A program made the translations under genes and the position numbers. The notes under the pieces were generated by a model. That model was not told the origin of the DNA and did no database searches. It saw nothing but the letters and a program-made list of their open reading frames with translations. A DNA stretch of 64,000 nucleotides from Paracoccus sp. S-4012 (lineage in GTDB: Bacteria; Pseudomonadota; Alphaproteobacteria; Rhodobacterales; Rhodobacteraceae): the NCBI RefSeq assembly GCF_009674885.1, contig NZ_WKKA01000006.1, positions 186,001 through 250,000 of the forward strand, in the 5' to 3' direction. This document shows, piece by piece, positions 1 through 7,883 of this stretch (position 1 is its first letter; the number at the start of each line of letters is the position of its first letter).

Positions 1-291
1 GTGCCAGTCCTCGGGCGAGAGTTGCAGCGCGTCCCCCCGCGGCCCATGCCCGGCCGAGTTCACGAGTGCGTCGATCCGCCCCCAGCGGTCCACCGCCGCC
101 TTCACCAGCCGGGCAATATCCTCGTCGCTGTCATTCGACCCGGTGATGCCGACTCCGCCCAACTCGCGCGCGAGGGCCTCGCCCTTGCCCGAGGGCGACA
201 GGATCGCGACCGCCCAGCCGTCCCCGGCCAGCCGCCGCGCGCAGGCGGCGCCCATGCCGGAGCCGGCGGCGGTGAGAAGCGCGACCTTCAT
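1..291 (-). CDS. Short-chain dehydrogenase/reductase (3' end beyond window)
   Basis: This is the N-terminal 97 residues of a short-chain dehydrogenase/reductase; the rest lies outside the window. The translation begins MKVALLTAAGSGMG, with the glycine-rich nucleotide-binding loop TAAGSGMG at residues 7-14, and later shows a VNSAG segment matching the family NNAG motif. Its ATG overlaps the stop of the dihydropyrimidinase gene (ATGA), so it is the last visible gene of the pyrimidine operon. The operon would produce malonate semialdehyde, so a reductase making 3-hydroxypropionate, the role of YdfG in the E. coli Rut pathway, is a reasonable inference. The substrate cannot be read from this fragment, and other family functions remain possible. 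Confidence 0.85.
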   Translation of the reverse strand, partial: MKVALLTAAGSGMGAACARRLAGDGWAVAILSPSGKGEALARELGGVGITGSNDSDEDIARLVKAAVDRWGRIDALVNSAGHGPRGDALQLSPEDWH

Positions 292-1739
292 ACGCCGCTC
301 GCCGGGATGCCGGTCCGCTCGACCGGTCGCGGCGCGGTCAGCGCCTTCCATTCCGAGAGCGCCCGGTTGACGCTGCCGCGCGGCTCACGGGCGACAAATT
401 CGCCATGCCCCTCGGGCGTCTCGATCCTGCCCTCGCGGAATGCGACCTTGCCGCGGCTGAGGACGACGCGCGGCAGGCCCTTCACCTGATGCCCCTCGAA
501 CACGTTGTAGTCGATCGCCGACTGCTGCGTCCCGGCGCTGATCGTCTTTTCGGCCTCCGGGTCCCAGACGACCAGATCGGCGTCCGACCCGACCAGCACC
601 GCACCCTTGCGCGGATAGCAGCCCATGATCTTGGCGACATTGGTCGAGGTCACGGCCACGAACTCGTTCGGCGTCAGCCGGCCGGTGGCGACCCCGTGCG
701 TCCAGAGCATCGGCATCCGGTCCTCGAGGCCACCCGTGCCGTTCGGGATCTTCGTGAAATCGCCGATCCCGGTCCGCTTCTGCTCGGTCGTGAAGGCGCA
801 GTGGTCGGTCGCCACCACCGAGAGCGAGCCCGACATCAGCCCGGCCCAGAGGCTCTCCTGATGCTTGGCGTTGCGGAAGGGCGGCGACATGACCCGGCGG
901 GCGGCGTGGTCCCAGTCCTTGTTGAAGTACTCGCTCTCGTCGAGCGTCAGGTGCTGGATCAGCGGCTCGCCCCAGACCCGCTTGCCCTGCTGGCGCGCGC
1001 GGCGGATGGCCTCATGCGAATCCTCGCAGGAGACGTGAACGACATAGAGGGGCACGCCGGCCATGTCGGCGATCATGATGGCGCGGTTGGTGGCCTCGCC
1101 CTCCACCTGCGGCGGGCGCGAATAGGCATGCGCTTCGGGGCCGGTGTTGCCCTCGGCCAGCAGCCGGGCCGAGAGGTCGGCCACCACGTCGCCGTTCTCG
1201 GCATGGACCATGACGATGCCGCCAAGCTCGCCCACGCGGCGGAACGAGGCGAACATCTCGTCGTCGTTCACCATCAGCGCGCCCTTGTAGGCCATGAAAT
1301 GCTTGAAGCTGGTGATGCCGCGCTCGATCACCTTCGGCATTTCATCGAAGATCCGCTCGCTCCACGAGGTCACGGCCATGTGGAAGGAGTAGTCGCAATG
1401 CGCGCGGGCGGTCTTGTTGTCCCAGATCTTCAGCGCGTCCAGCAGCCCCTGATCGGGCGCGGGCAGGGCGAAGTCGATCACCATGGTCGTGCCGCCGGCG
1501 AGCGCGGCGCGGGTCCCGCTCTCGAAATCATCGGCGGAATAGGTGCCCATGAACGGCATCTCGAGATGCGTATGCGGGTCGATCCCGCCCGGCATCACAA
1601 AGCAGCCGGTCGCGTCGATGACCTCGTCGCCGGTCAGCCCCTGGCCGATGGCGGCAATGCGGCCGTTCTCGATCAGGACATCGGCCTTCTGGGTGAGGTC
1701 GGCGGTGACGATGGTGCCGTTTCGTATGACCGTGCTCAT
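288..1739 (-). CDS. hydA: Dihydropyrimidinase / D-hydantoinase
   Basis: The 483-residue protein is a cyclic amidohydrolase that opens dihydrouracil or dihydrothymine to the N-carbamoyl-beta-amino acid. It has the metal-binding pair H56/H58 in DPHTHLEMPF, and the SFKHFMAYKG segment with Lys152 in the position of the carboxylated lysine that bridges the two metals. The C-terminal part contains SDADLVVWDPE, typical of this family. The start chosen is the ATG giving MSTVIRNGT; upstream in-frame sequence is repeat-derived and not conserved-looking. It lies between the N-carbamoyl hydrolase gene and the short-chain dehydrogenase gene on the same strand. Together with the RutR box this supports reductive pyrimidine catabolism, although hydantoin hydrolysis is also possible for the family. 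Confidence 0.95.
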   Translation of the reverse strand: MSTVIRNGTIVTADLTQKADVLIENGRIAAIGQGLTGDEVIDATGCFVMPGGIDPHTHLEMPFMGTYSADDFESGTRAALAGGTTMVIDFALPAPDQGLLDALKIWDNKTARAHCDYSFHMAVTSWSERIFDEMPKVIERGITSFKHFMAYKGALMVNDDEMFASFRRVGELGGIVMVHAENGDVVADLSARLLAEGNTGPEAHAYSRPPQVEGEATNRAIMIADMAGVPLYVVHVSCEDSHEAIRRARQQGKRVWGEPLIQHLTLDESEYFNKDWDHAARRVMSPPFRNAKHQESLWAGLMSGSLSVVATDHCAFTTEQKRTGIGDFTKIPNGTGGLEDRMPMLWTHGVATGRLTPNEFVAVTSTNVAKIMGCYPRKGAVLVGSDADLVVWDPEAEKTISAGTQQSAIDYNVFEGHQVKGLPRVVLSRGKVAFREGRIETPEGHGEFVAREPRGSVNRALSEWKALTAPRPVERTGIPASGV

Positions 1740-1760
1740 CTCGCGCGCCCTTCCTCTCTT

Positions 1761-1810
1761 CGCCTTGATCCAAATATCCCGGGGGTGCGGGGGCAGCGCC
1801 CCCGCGGCCT
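1761..1810 (-). repeat. 3' hairpin repeat, copy 1
   Basis: On the minus strand this starts just after the stop of the hydrolase gene and ends before the dihydropyrimidinase start. It consists of a GC hairpin (GCGGGGGC/GCCCCCGC arms), then CCCCCGGGATATTTGG and an ATCAAGGCGAAG tail. Four further copies occur in this window, each directly after a gene in the same orientation. Here it sits inside an operon, so it may attenuate rather than end transcription. There is no clean U-tract. Confidence 0.7.
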
Positions 1811-1821
1811 GACGCTGAGCT

Positions 1822-3090
1822 TCACCCGACCACCTCCGCCGTCTCCAGCACCGCATTCAGCAGCACATCCGCCCCCGCCGAGGCCCACTCCTTCGAGATC
1901 TCCTCCGCCTCGTTATGCGACAGCCCGTCCACGCAGGGGCACATGATCATGACCGTCGGCGCGACCTTGTTGATCCAGCAGGCGTCGTGGCCCGCTCCGC
2001 TGACGATATCCATGTGCGAGTAGCCCAGCCGCTCGGCCGACTCGCGGACGCGCGCGACGAGGGCCTTGTCGAACTCCGGCGGGTCGAACTGGCCGACGAT
2101 CCCGGTCTCCAGCGTCACCCCGATCTCCTCGCAGAGGCCAAGGCCGCGAGCCTCGAACTCCGCCACCATCGCGGTCAGCACGTCGAGCTGGTGGCTTCGG
2201 AAATCTACCGTGAAAACCGCGCGTTCGGGGATGATGTTGCGGCTGTTCGGATGGATCTCGATGTGCCCCACCGCGCCCACGGCGTTCGGCTGGTGCTTCA
2301 TCGCGATCTCGTGGACCAGCTCGATCAGTCGCGCCATGCCGCGCCCGGCGTTCTTCCGCATCCGCATCGGGGTCGAGCCGGTGTGGCTGGCCTTGCCCGT
2401 CACCGTGCATTCGATCCAGCGCAACCCTTGCCCGTGGGTCACGACGCCGATCTGCTTGCCCTCGGCCTCGAGGATCGGGCCCTGCTCGATGTGATACTCG
2501 AACATCGCATGCATCGGCCGCCCGCCGACCCTAGCTTCGCCCTTCCAGCCGATCCGCTCCAGCTCGTCGCCGAAGCGCTTGCCCTCGGCGTCCTCGCGGT
2601 CGTTGGCGAAGCCCTCCTCGATCGCCCCGGCATAGACGCCGGAGGCGAGCATCGCGGGGGCGAAGCGGGTGCCCTCCTCGTTGGTCCAGTTCACCACCAC
2701 GATCGGCCGCCGGGTCTTCAGGCCCATGTCCTTGATCGAACGCACCACCTCGAGGCCCGCGAGCACGCCCAGCACCCCGTCATACTTGCCCCCGGTTGGC
2801 TGGGTGTCGAGGTGGCTGCCGATATGGACCGGGTCGGCCTCGGGGTCGGCGCCCTCGAAGCGCATGAACATGTTGCCCATGCGGTCGACTTCCATCGCCA
2901 TGCCCTCGGCCTCGCACCAGGACTGGAACAGCCGCCGCGCCTCGCCGTCCTCGTCCGTCAGGGTCTGGCGGTTGTTGCCGCCGGCGATGCCGGGGCCGAT
3001 CTTCGCCATTTCCATGAGCGAGTCCCACAGACGGTCGGGGTTGACGCGCATGTTGGCGGCCGGCGCCGGCCCGGTGGCGGGGGTGGTCAT
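1822..3090 (-). CDS. Zn-dependent N-carbamoyl amino acid hydrolase (beta-ureidopropionase type)
   Basis: The 422-residue protein belongs to the M20 amidase/carboxypeptidase group that includes N-carbamoyl-L-amino acid hydrolase and bacterial beta-ureidopropionase. Visible motifs are HIGSHLDTQPTGGKYDG with metal-binding His and Asp, WTNEEGTRFAPAM with the catalytic and metal-binding Glu pair, and EYHIEQGPILE. In this operon it would hydrolyse N-carbamoyl-beta-alanine to beta-alanine, CO2 and ammonia, the step after dihydropyrimidinase. Start MTTPATG is used; an internal Met at MRVNPDRL is an alternative. It reads in the same direction as the cupin and aminotransferase genes upstream. The hydantoin-pathway enzyme HyuC is so similar that sequence alone cannot separate them. 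Confidence 0.92.
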   Translation of the reverse strand: MTTPATGPAPAANMRVNPDRLWDSLMEMAKIGPGIAGGNNRQTLTDEDGEARRLFQSWCEAEGMAMEVDRMGNMFMRFEGADPEADPVHIGSHLDTQPTGGKYDGVLGVLAGLEVVRSIKDMGLKTRRPIVVVNWTNEEGTRFAPAMLASGVYAGAIEEGFANDREDAEGKRFGDELERIGWKGEARVGGRPMHAMFEYHIEQGPILEAEGKQIGVVTHGQGLRWIECTVTGKASHTGSTPMRMRKNAGRGMARLIELVHEIAMKHQPNAVGAVGHIEIHPNSRNIIPERAVFTVDFRSHQLDVLTAMVAEFEARGLGLCEEIGVTLETGIVGQFDPPEFDKALVARVRESAERLGYSHMDIVSGAGHDACWINKVAPTVMIMCPCVDGLSHNEAEEISKEWASAGADVLLNAVLETAEVVG

Positions 3091-3147
3091 GTCGCTCTCC
3101 TGTCGGGCCGCCGCCTCTTTTCCGGGCGGTCGGCGGGTGGTCGGTCG

Positions 3148-3456
3148 TCAGCCCACGGGGGCGGCGTCGGGCAGGGCCTTCAGCTCCACCTCGACGAAGC
3201 TCATCGGCGCCGCGCCCGCGTTGATGACGTTGTGTTCGGTCCCCTTCGGCCGCGTGTAGCTCGCGCCCGCGGGGATGGTGCTGTCCCTCGTCTCGCCACC
3301 CGGCAGTTCCAGCCTGAGCGGGCAGTCGGTCAGCGTGACGATCACGTATTCCATCTCGTGCACGTGCCAGCCGGTCTCGCCGCCCGGCTCGAAGTCGTAG
3401 CGGGTGACGCGCACCCGCTCGTCTTCCATCTGCAGCGTGGCCGTGCAGCCGCGCAT
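3148..3456 (-). CDS. Small cupin-domain protein
   Basis: This 102-residue protein is a single-domain cupin. The first cupin motif is visible as GGETGWHVHEMEYVI (two His and a Glu for metal binding) and the second as the later PKGTEHNVINAG stretch with its His. The start codon overlaps the aminotransferase stop (cat at 3454-3456, tca at 3456-3458), so the two are translationally coupled. A later in-frame ATG (MEDERVRV) would leave the whole cupin fold intact. It sits in the middle of the pyrimidine-degradation operon but belongs to no known core step. Possible roles are an isomerase, a dioxygenase-like enzyme or a small-molecule sensor; none can be chosen from sequence. Confidence 0.85.
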   Translation of the reverse strand: MRGCTATLQMEDERVRVTRYDFEPGGETGWHVHEMEYVIVTLTDCPLRLELPGGETRDSTIPAGASYTRPKGTEHNVINAGAAPMSFVEVELKALPDAAPVG

Positions 3457-4781
3457 CAGGCGATGTCCTTCAGCACCTGTCCCAGCGTGCCCACAAGCTC
3501 GTCGATCTGCGCCTCCGAGACAATCAGCGGCGGGCTCATGGCGATGGTGTCGCCGGTGATGCGGATCATGATGCCGGCCTCGAAGGCCTTGACGAAGGCG
3601 TCGAAGGCGCGCTTGCCCGGAGCGCCGTCCATCGGCTGCAGCTCCACGGCGCCGATCAGGCCCATGTTGCGGATGTCGATGACATGCGGATGGTCGGCGA
3701 GGCCGTGCAGCGCGTCCTCCCAGTGCTGCGCCAGTGTCGAGGCGCGGGTGAGCAGCCCTTCCTCGGCATAGGTTTCGAGCGTGGCGAGACCGGCGGCGGA
3801 GGCGATCGGGTTGCCGGAATAGGTGTAGCCGTGGAACAGTTCGATCACGTGCTCCGGGCCCTGCATGAAGGCGTCGTGGATCTCGGCCGTCGCCAGCACC
3901 GCGCCCATCGGGATCACGCCGTTGGTGAGACCCTTGGCGCAGGTGATGAGATCGGGCGTCACGCCGAAATGCTGCGCTGCGAAGGGCGAGCCGAGGCGGC
4001 CGAAGCCGGTGATGACCTCGTCAAAGATCAGCAGGATGCCGTGCTTGCGGGTGATCTCGCGCAGGCGCTCGAGGTAGCCCTTCGGCGGCAGCAGCACGCC
4101 GGTGGAGCCCGCCATCGGCTCGACGATCGCCGCGGCGATGGTCTCGGCCCCGTGCAGCGCCACGATCCGCTCCAGCTCGTCGGCCAGATGCGCGCCGTGC
4201 TCGGGCTGGCCGCGGGCCATGCGGTTCTCGGGCAGGTGCGTATGGGGCAGGTGGTCCACGCCGTTCAGCAGGCTGCCGAAGAAGCGACGGTTGTTCACGA
4301 TCCCGCCGACCGAGATGCCGCCGAACCCGACGCCGTGATAGCCGCGCTCGCGCCCGATCAGCCGCGTCCGCTGCCCCTCGCCGCGTACGCGGTGATAGGC
4401 GAGCGCGATCTTCAGCGCCGTGTCCACCGCCTCGGAGCCAGAGTTTGTGTAGAAGACGTGCTCCATCCCCTCGGGGGCGATGTCGACGAGGCGGTTGGCG
4501 AATTCGAAGGCCGTGGGATGGCCCATCTGGAACGCGGGCGCGTAGTCGAGCGTCCCGGCCATCTCGCTGATCGCGCGGGTGATCCTGGGCCGGCAATGGC
4601 CCGCGTTGCAGCACCACAGGCCCGCGGTCCCGTCCAGCACCTGCCGCCCGTCCGCGGCCGTGTAGTGCATGTCCTTCGCCTCCACGAGCATCCGGGGCTG
4701 CGCCTTGAACTGCCGATTCGCGGTGAAGGGCATCCAGAAGGCGCTGAGGTCGTTCGGCGCCGGCTTGCGATCGAGGGCCAT
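3456..4781 (-). CDS. Class III omega-amino acid (beta-alanine):pyruvate aminotransferase
   Basis: The 441-residue protein is a PLP-dependent class III aminotransferase. It shows LIFDEVITGFGRLG with the cofactor-binding Asp, and TCAKGLTNGVIPMG with the Schiff-base Lys. Length and N-terminus (MALDRKPAPNDLSAFWMPFT) match beta-alanine:pyruvate aminotransferases, which convert beta-alanine plus pyruvate to malonate semialdehyde plus alanine. The ATG at 4781 was chosen because further upstream sequence overlaps the operator and the divergent regulator. It is the first gene of the minus-strand operon, about 25 bp downstream of the RutR box. Amines or taurine are possible other substrates, but the neighbours favour beta-alanine. 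Confidence 0.93.
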   Translation of the reverse strand: MALDRKPAPNDLSAFWMPFTANRQFKAQPRMLVEAKDMHYTAADGRQVLDGTAGLWCCNAGHCRPRITRAISEMAGTLDYAPAFQMGHPTAFEFANRLVDIAPEGMEHVFYTNSGSEAVDTALKIALAYHRVRGEGQRTRLIGRERGYHGVGFGGISVGGIVNNRRFFGSLLNGVDHLPHTHLPENRMARGQPEHGAHLADELERIVALHGAETIAAAIVEPMAGSTGVLLPPKGYLERLREITRKHGILLIFDEVITGFGRLGSPFAAQHFGVTPDLITCAKGLTNGVIPMGAVLATAEIHDAFMQGPEHVIELFHGYTYSGNPIASAAGLATLETYAEEGLLTRASTLAQHWEDALHGLADHPHVIDIRNMGLIGAVELQPMDGAPGKRAFDAFVKAFEAGIMIRITGDTIAMSPPLIVSEAQIDELVGTLGQVLKDIA

Positions 4782-4804
4782 CTGCCCGTTCCTCCCCACA
4801 AATC

Positions 4805-4820
4805 TTGACCGGATGGTCAG
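4805..4820. promoter_or_regulatory. RutR operator
   Basis: The 16 bases TTGACCGGATGGTCAG match the published E. coli RutR consensus TTGACCANNTGGTCAA at all but two of its fixed positions. The site lies in the 100 bp between the aminotransferase start and rutR, where a uracil-responsive repressor would control both directions. Confidence 0.8.
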
Positions 4821-4881
4821 GGGGAAGCTACCAGCGGGGCAGGGGCAGTCAAGCGCTGTCGGCGGTGCAGGGGGCGGATGG

Positions 4882-5508
4882 GTGCGCGATGCTGGCGAGG
4901 AGAGCGCGCCCCTGAGCCGCATCCAGCGGATGAACCGCGAGCGCATCCTCGACGCCGCCCTCGACGCCTTCTCGGAGCGCGGCTTCTCCGGCGCGACCCT
5001 CGACCGCATCGCCGAGATCGCGGGTCTGTCGAAGCCGAACCTGCTCTATTACTTCGCCTCCAAGGAGGCAATCCACGCGGCGCTCCTGACCGAACTGCTG
5101 GAGACCTGGCTCGCGCCGCTGGCGCAACTCGACCCCGAGGGCCACCCGCGCGCCGAACTGCTGGCCTATGTCTCGCGCAAGCTGCGGATGTCGCGCGACA
5201 TGCCCCGCGAGAGCCGCCTCTTCGCCAGCGAGATCTTCCAGGGCGCGCCGCGTCTTGGCGACACGCTGGCCGGGCCGCTGAAGCGGATGGTGGACGACAA
5301 GGCCGCGGTGATCGCCCGCTGGCAGGCCGAGGGCCGCCTAACCCCGGATCTCGACCCGCATCACCTCGTCATGTCGGTCTGGGCGCTGACCCAGCATTAT
5401 GCCGATTTCGAGGTGCAGGCGCGCGCCGTTCTCGGGCCGGAACGCGACCCCTGGGCGGAGGCGGAGGGGTTTCTGGCGGCGTTCTACGGGCGGGTGCTGG
5501 CGCGGTGA
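4882..5508 (+). CDS. rutR: TetR-family pyrimidine regulator RutR
   Basis: The 208-residue protein is a TetR-family repressor closely resembling E. coli RutR along its length, as I recall that sequence. Shared segments include the helix-turn-helix ending in SKPNLLYYFASKEAIH, the SRDMPRESRLFASEIFQGAP stretch and the WALTQHYADFEVQ motif, where RutR has STQHYADF. RutR releases DNA on binding uracil. It is divergent from the pyrimidine operon with a matching operator between them. Start choice: GTG at 4882 gives a length close to the 212 residues of E. coli RutR and about 16 residues before the HTH; the next in-frame ATG (4930) would clip the first helix. Its stop is 3 bp from the convergent MATE gene. 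Confidence 0.93.
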   Translation: MRDAGEESAPLSRIQRMNRERILDAALDAFSERGFSGATLDRIAEIAGLSKPNLLYYFASKEAIHAALLTELLETWLAPLAQLDPEGHPRAELLAYVSRKLRMSRDMPRESRLFASEIFQGAPRLGDTLAGPLKRMVDDKAAVIARWQAEGRLTPDLDPHHLVMSVWALTQHYADFEVQARAVLGPERDPWAEAEGFLAAFYGRVLAR

Positions 5509-5511
5509 GCC

Positions 5512-6864
5512 TCAGACCAGCGAGGTGATCGTCCGCTTGCGCCAGACGAACCAGTACCACGCCGCCTGTCCCAGCATCAGCGCCCCGAAGCCCGCGACAT
5601 AGCCCCACCAGATGCCCGGCAGGCCGATCCGGCCCGAGAGCCAGACCGCCACCGGCAGCTCGACCAGGAAGATCGAGCCCACGGCGATCAGCATCGGCGC
5701 CAGCACCGTCCCGCTCGCCCGCATGACGCCCGAGAAGATCGTCCCGGCCCCGAACATCAGCGACGACCAGATCACGATGTGCAGAAGTCGCTGCGCGAGG
5801 TCCACGACACCGGCATCGGTGATGAAAAGCGCCACCACCGGCCGCGAGAAGATCAGCGCCAGCGCCACCAGGCTGCCGGTCAGCACGAGGTTCATCACCA
5901 TCGCGGTGCGGATGACCTCGCCCAGCCGGTCGCTGCGGCCGCCGCCGATCATCTGCGCGCCGAAGATCGAGGCGGCGATGGCGATCGATAGGGCCGGGAA
6001 CTGGACGTAGTTCTGGACCTGGCTCACGGCGCCATAAGCCGCGGTCGCGTCCGAGCCGAAGCTGTTTACGAGCCCCACGATCACCAGCGCCGAGAGCGAA
6101 CCCGCCACGATCTGCACCGCCGTCGGCAGCCCGAGCCGCAGCACCTGCCGCAGCAGCTTCGGATCGGGCCGCATCCGCGCCAGCAGCGCCCGGTTCAGCG
6201 CCAGCGGGTGACGCACGGCGCGCAGCCACAGGACCAGCGCCACGACCCCGGCGATCTGCGCGAGCCCCTGCCCGTAGGCCGCGCCGCGCACGCCGAGCGG
6301 CGTCTGCGTGATCAGCAGCCAGACCAGCACCCCGGTCAGCAGCGTCGCCAGCGCCTGGATCGCCAGCGGCCGCATCGTGTCGCCCATGCCCCGGAGAAGC
6401 GAGGCCCCGAGGACGTAGAAGAACAGCGCCGGCATCATCACGAACATCGCCCGCGCATAGGCGATGGCATCGGTGCGGATGTCGGGCGGGACGCCCAGCA
6501 GGTCGAGAATCGCGGGAGCGGCGAAGACCCCCACGCCCGCGATGACCGCGCCGAGGCCCAGCGTCACCCCGATCGAGGTGCCCGCGACGCGCTGCACCAT
6601 TTCCATCCGTCCGGCGCCGAAGGCCTGGCCCACCAGCACGCTTGATCCGGCCGAGAGCCCGATCATGAAGGCGATGAAGAACATCACCACCGGCAGGAAG
6701 GTGGCGACCGCGGCGAGATCGAGGGTGCCGAGCGAGCGGCCGACGATGATCGCGCTCAACGTGGCCGAGAGGGACTGCAGGATGTTCTGCGCCATCATCG
6801 GCAGCAGGAAGACCAGGAAGGCCCGCCAGAGGGGGCCGGTCTGGAACTGCGGGCGGCGGCTCAT
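5512..6864 (-). CDS. MATE-family multidrug/cation efflux transporter
   Basis: The 450-residue protein is a polytopic inner-membrane transporter of the MATE family (NorM/DinF type), which exchanges Na+ or H+ for cationic drugs or metabolites. It begins MSRRPQFQTGPLWRAF and has about twelve hydrophobic segments in two similar halves, including LLPMMAQNILQSLSATLSA in the first and LRLGLPTAVQIVAGSLSA in the second. The start at 6864 gives the usual family length; the upstream ATG at 6930 would add a Pro/Arg-rich tail. It converges with rutR with only 3 bp between the stops. No specific substrate can be read from the sequence. Confidence 0.92.
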   Translation of the reverse strand: MSRRPQFQTGPLWRAFLVFLLPMMAQNILQSLSATLSAIIVGRSLGTLDLAAVATFLPVVMFFIAFMIGLSAGSSVLVGQAFGAGRMEMVQRVAGTSIGVTLGLGAVIAGVGVFAAPAILDLLGVPPDIRTDAIAYARAMFVMMPALFFYVLGASLLRGMGDTMRPLAIQALATLLTGVLVWLLITQTPLGVRGAAYGQGLAQIAGVVALVLWLRAVRHPLALNRALLARMRPDPKLLRQVLRLGLPTAVQIVAGSLSALVIVGLVNSFGSDATAAYGAVSQVQNYVQFPALSIAIAASIFGAQMIGGGRSDRLGEVIRTAMVMNLVLTGSLVALALIFSRPVVALFITDAGVVDLAQRLLHIVIWSSLMFGAGTIFSGVMRASGTVLAPMLIAVGSIFLVELPVAVWLSGRIGLPGIWWGYVAGFGALMLGQAAWYWFVWRKRTITSLV

Positions 6865-6985
6865 GGCGTCGGGACCTCGCGGTGCCTTGCGGTCAGGGCG
6901 AGGCGGGGTGGGGACGGTGCCCCGGTTCATGCGGATGCTGATAGGCCCGGCGCGGCGGGACGGCAAGGCGGGGCCGAAAAGCCAA

Positions 6986-7008
6986 GGCCCCGCCCAAGGG
7001 GCGGGGCC
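6986..7008 (-). terminator. Terminator of the M15-like peptidase gene
   Basis: A perfect 10-bp stem (GGCCCCGCCC / GGGCGGGGCC) with a 3-base loop lies 33 bp beyond the stop of the minus-strand peptidase gene. Reading in that direction, the stem is followed by a T-rich stretch TTGGCTTTT, consistent with intrinsic termination. Confidence 0.55.
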
Positions 7009-7040
7009 GTGATGGGACCGGAGGCTGGAGGTGCCGGCGC

Positions 7041-7598
7041 TCAGGCGCCCCAAGTGCGGACCGGGCCGCAATCCATATGGACGAAGTTCGAGCCCGAATA
7101 GCGCCCGACCCCGCCTGCGTTGCAGGAGATCGCGGCCTTCGAGACCTGCGCGACCGAGCGCGACTTCAGCCGCAGGTCCGCCGCCTTGCCGACCATGTGC
7201 AGCGAGTTGCGCGCGACGCCGCCCGACTGGCTGCGCAGCATGTTGTTGGTCTGCGGTGAGCGGTAGCCCGACAGCATCATGTAGGGCTCATTGGTGCCCA
7301 GCAGGCGCTGCGAGGCGGTGGCGATGTCGATGGTGCGCGGGTCGATCCCCACCATCGTGCCGGTCCGCCAGTCGCGCATGAAGATGTTGATTTCATTCAG
7401 CGCGTCGCGGATGTACTTGCCGTCCACCCAGTAGACCGTGTCGATGCTTTCGCCGGTCCGGCCGGAATACATGCTGATGCGGCGGTAGTTGCCCGCGCCG
7501 CGCAGGATGCCGAAGGCGTTGGCGGCAACCGGGGCAGCCGCGACCGTGGTCGCCGCGAAGATGCCCAGAAGCCCGCGTCGGGAGATGTCGGTGGTCAT
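7041..7598 (-). CDS. Tat-exported DUF882/YcbK-type peptidoglycan endopeptidase
   Basis: The 185-residue protein belongs to the M15-like DUF882 family, whose E. coli member MepK (YcbK) cleaves peptidoglycan cross-links. The N-terminus has a twin-arginine signal (ISRRGLLG, then a hydrophobic run ending AANA), which predicts export of a folded metalloenzyme. Zinc-ligand motifs are visible: NSLHMVGKAADLRL (HxxxxxxD) and FVHMD near the C-terminus. The start chosen is MTTDISRRG, which places the signal at the N-terminus. It is divergent from an L,D-transpeptidase gene, and MepK in E. coli prefers the cross-links made by such enzymes. The pair probably makes and cleaves 3-3 cross-links. Confidence 0.9.
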   Translation of the reverse strand: MTTDISRRGLLGIFAATTVAAAPVAANAFGILRGAGNYRRISMYSGRTGESIDTVYWVDGKYIRDALNEINIFMRDWRTGTMVGIDPRTIDIATASQRLLGTNEPYMMLSGYRSPQTNNMLRSQSGGVARNSLHMVGKAADLRLKSRSVAQVSKAAISCNAGGVGRYSGSNFVHMDCGPVRTWGA

Positions 7599-7773
7599 GT
7601 CAGATCGCCTGTCCGCTGTTCTTCTTGGTTGCGCCACCCGCGAGCGGCTGTCCCGTTTTCGGAACTTGCACCGACTATGTCACCATTCCGTTAGCGGCGG
7701 AACCATTCGGTGGATGACCGGGCGGTCGAGCGGGTCGATCGGCATCCTTCCGCCGATCACATGGTGCAACCGG

Positions 7774-7796
7774 GCAACAAAATCCGGGTTTGTTGC
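7774..7796. promoter_or_regulatory. Inverted repeat between divergent cell-wall genes
   Basis: GCAACAAA and TTTGTTGC form a perfect 8-bp inverted repeat with a 7-bp spacer, in the 285-bp gap between the DUF882 gene and the L,D-transpeptidase gene. Symmetry and position suggest an operator serving one or both genes. I do not recognise the cognate regulator. The rest of the gap holds no gene that I can see. Confidence 0.4.
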
Positions 7797-7883
7797 GCCG
7801 GGAACGCAGGTGGACGGCGCAAATGCAACGCTTGGCGGAGCTGTGACTGGACCCGCCACACGCCCGGAGCGCACCCTGGGGAC

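Noticed and set aside
405..1946. 513-codon open frame on the plus strand opposite the dihydropyrimidinase gene
   Set aside because: It lies opposite a clear enzyme gene and its translation is a mix of Arg, Gly, Asp and His without motifs, as expected from third-position GC bias.
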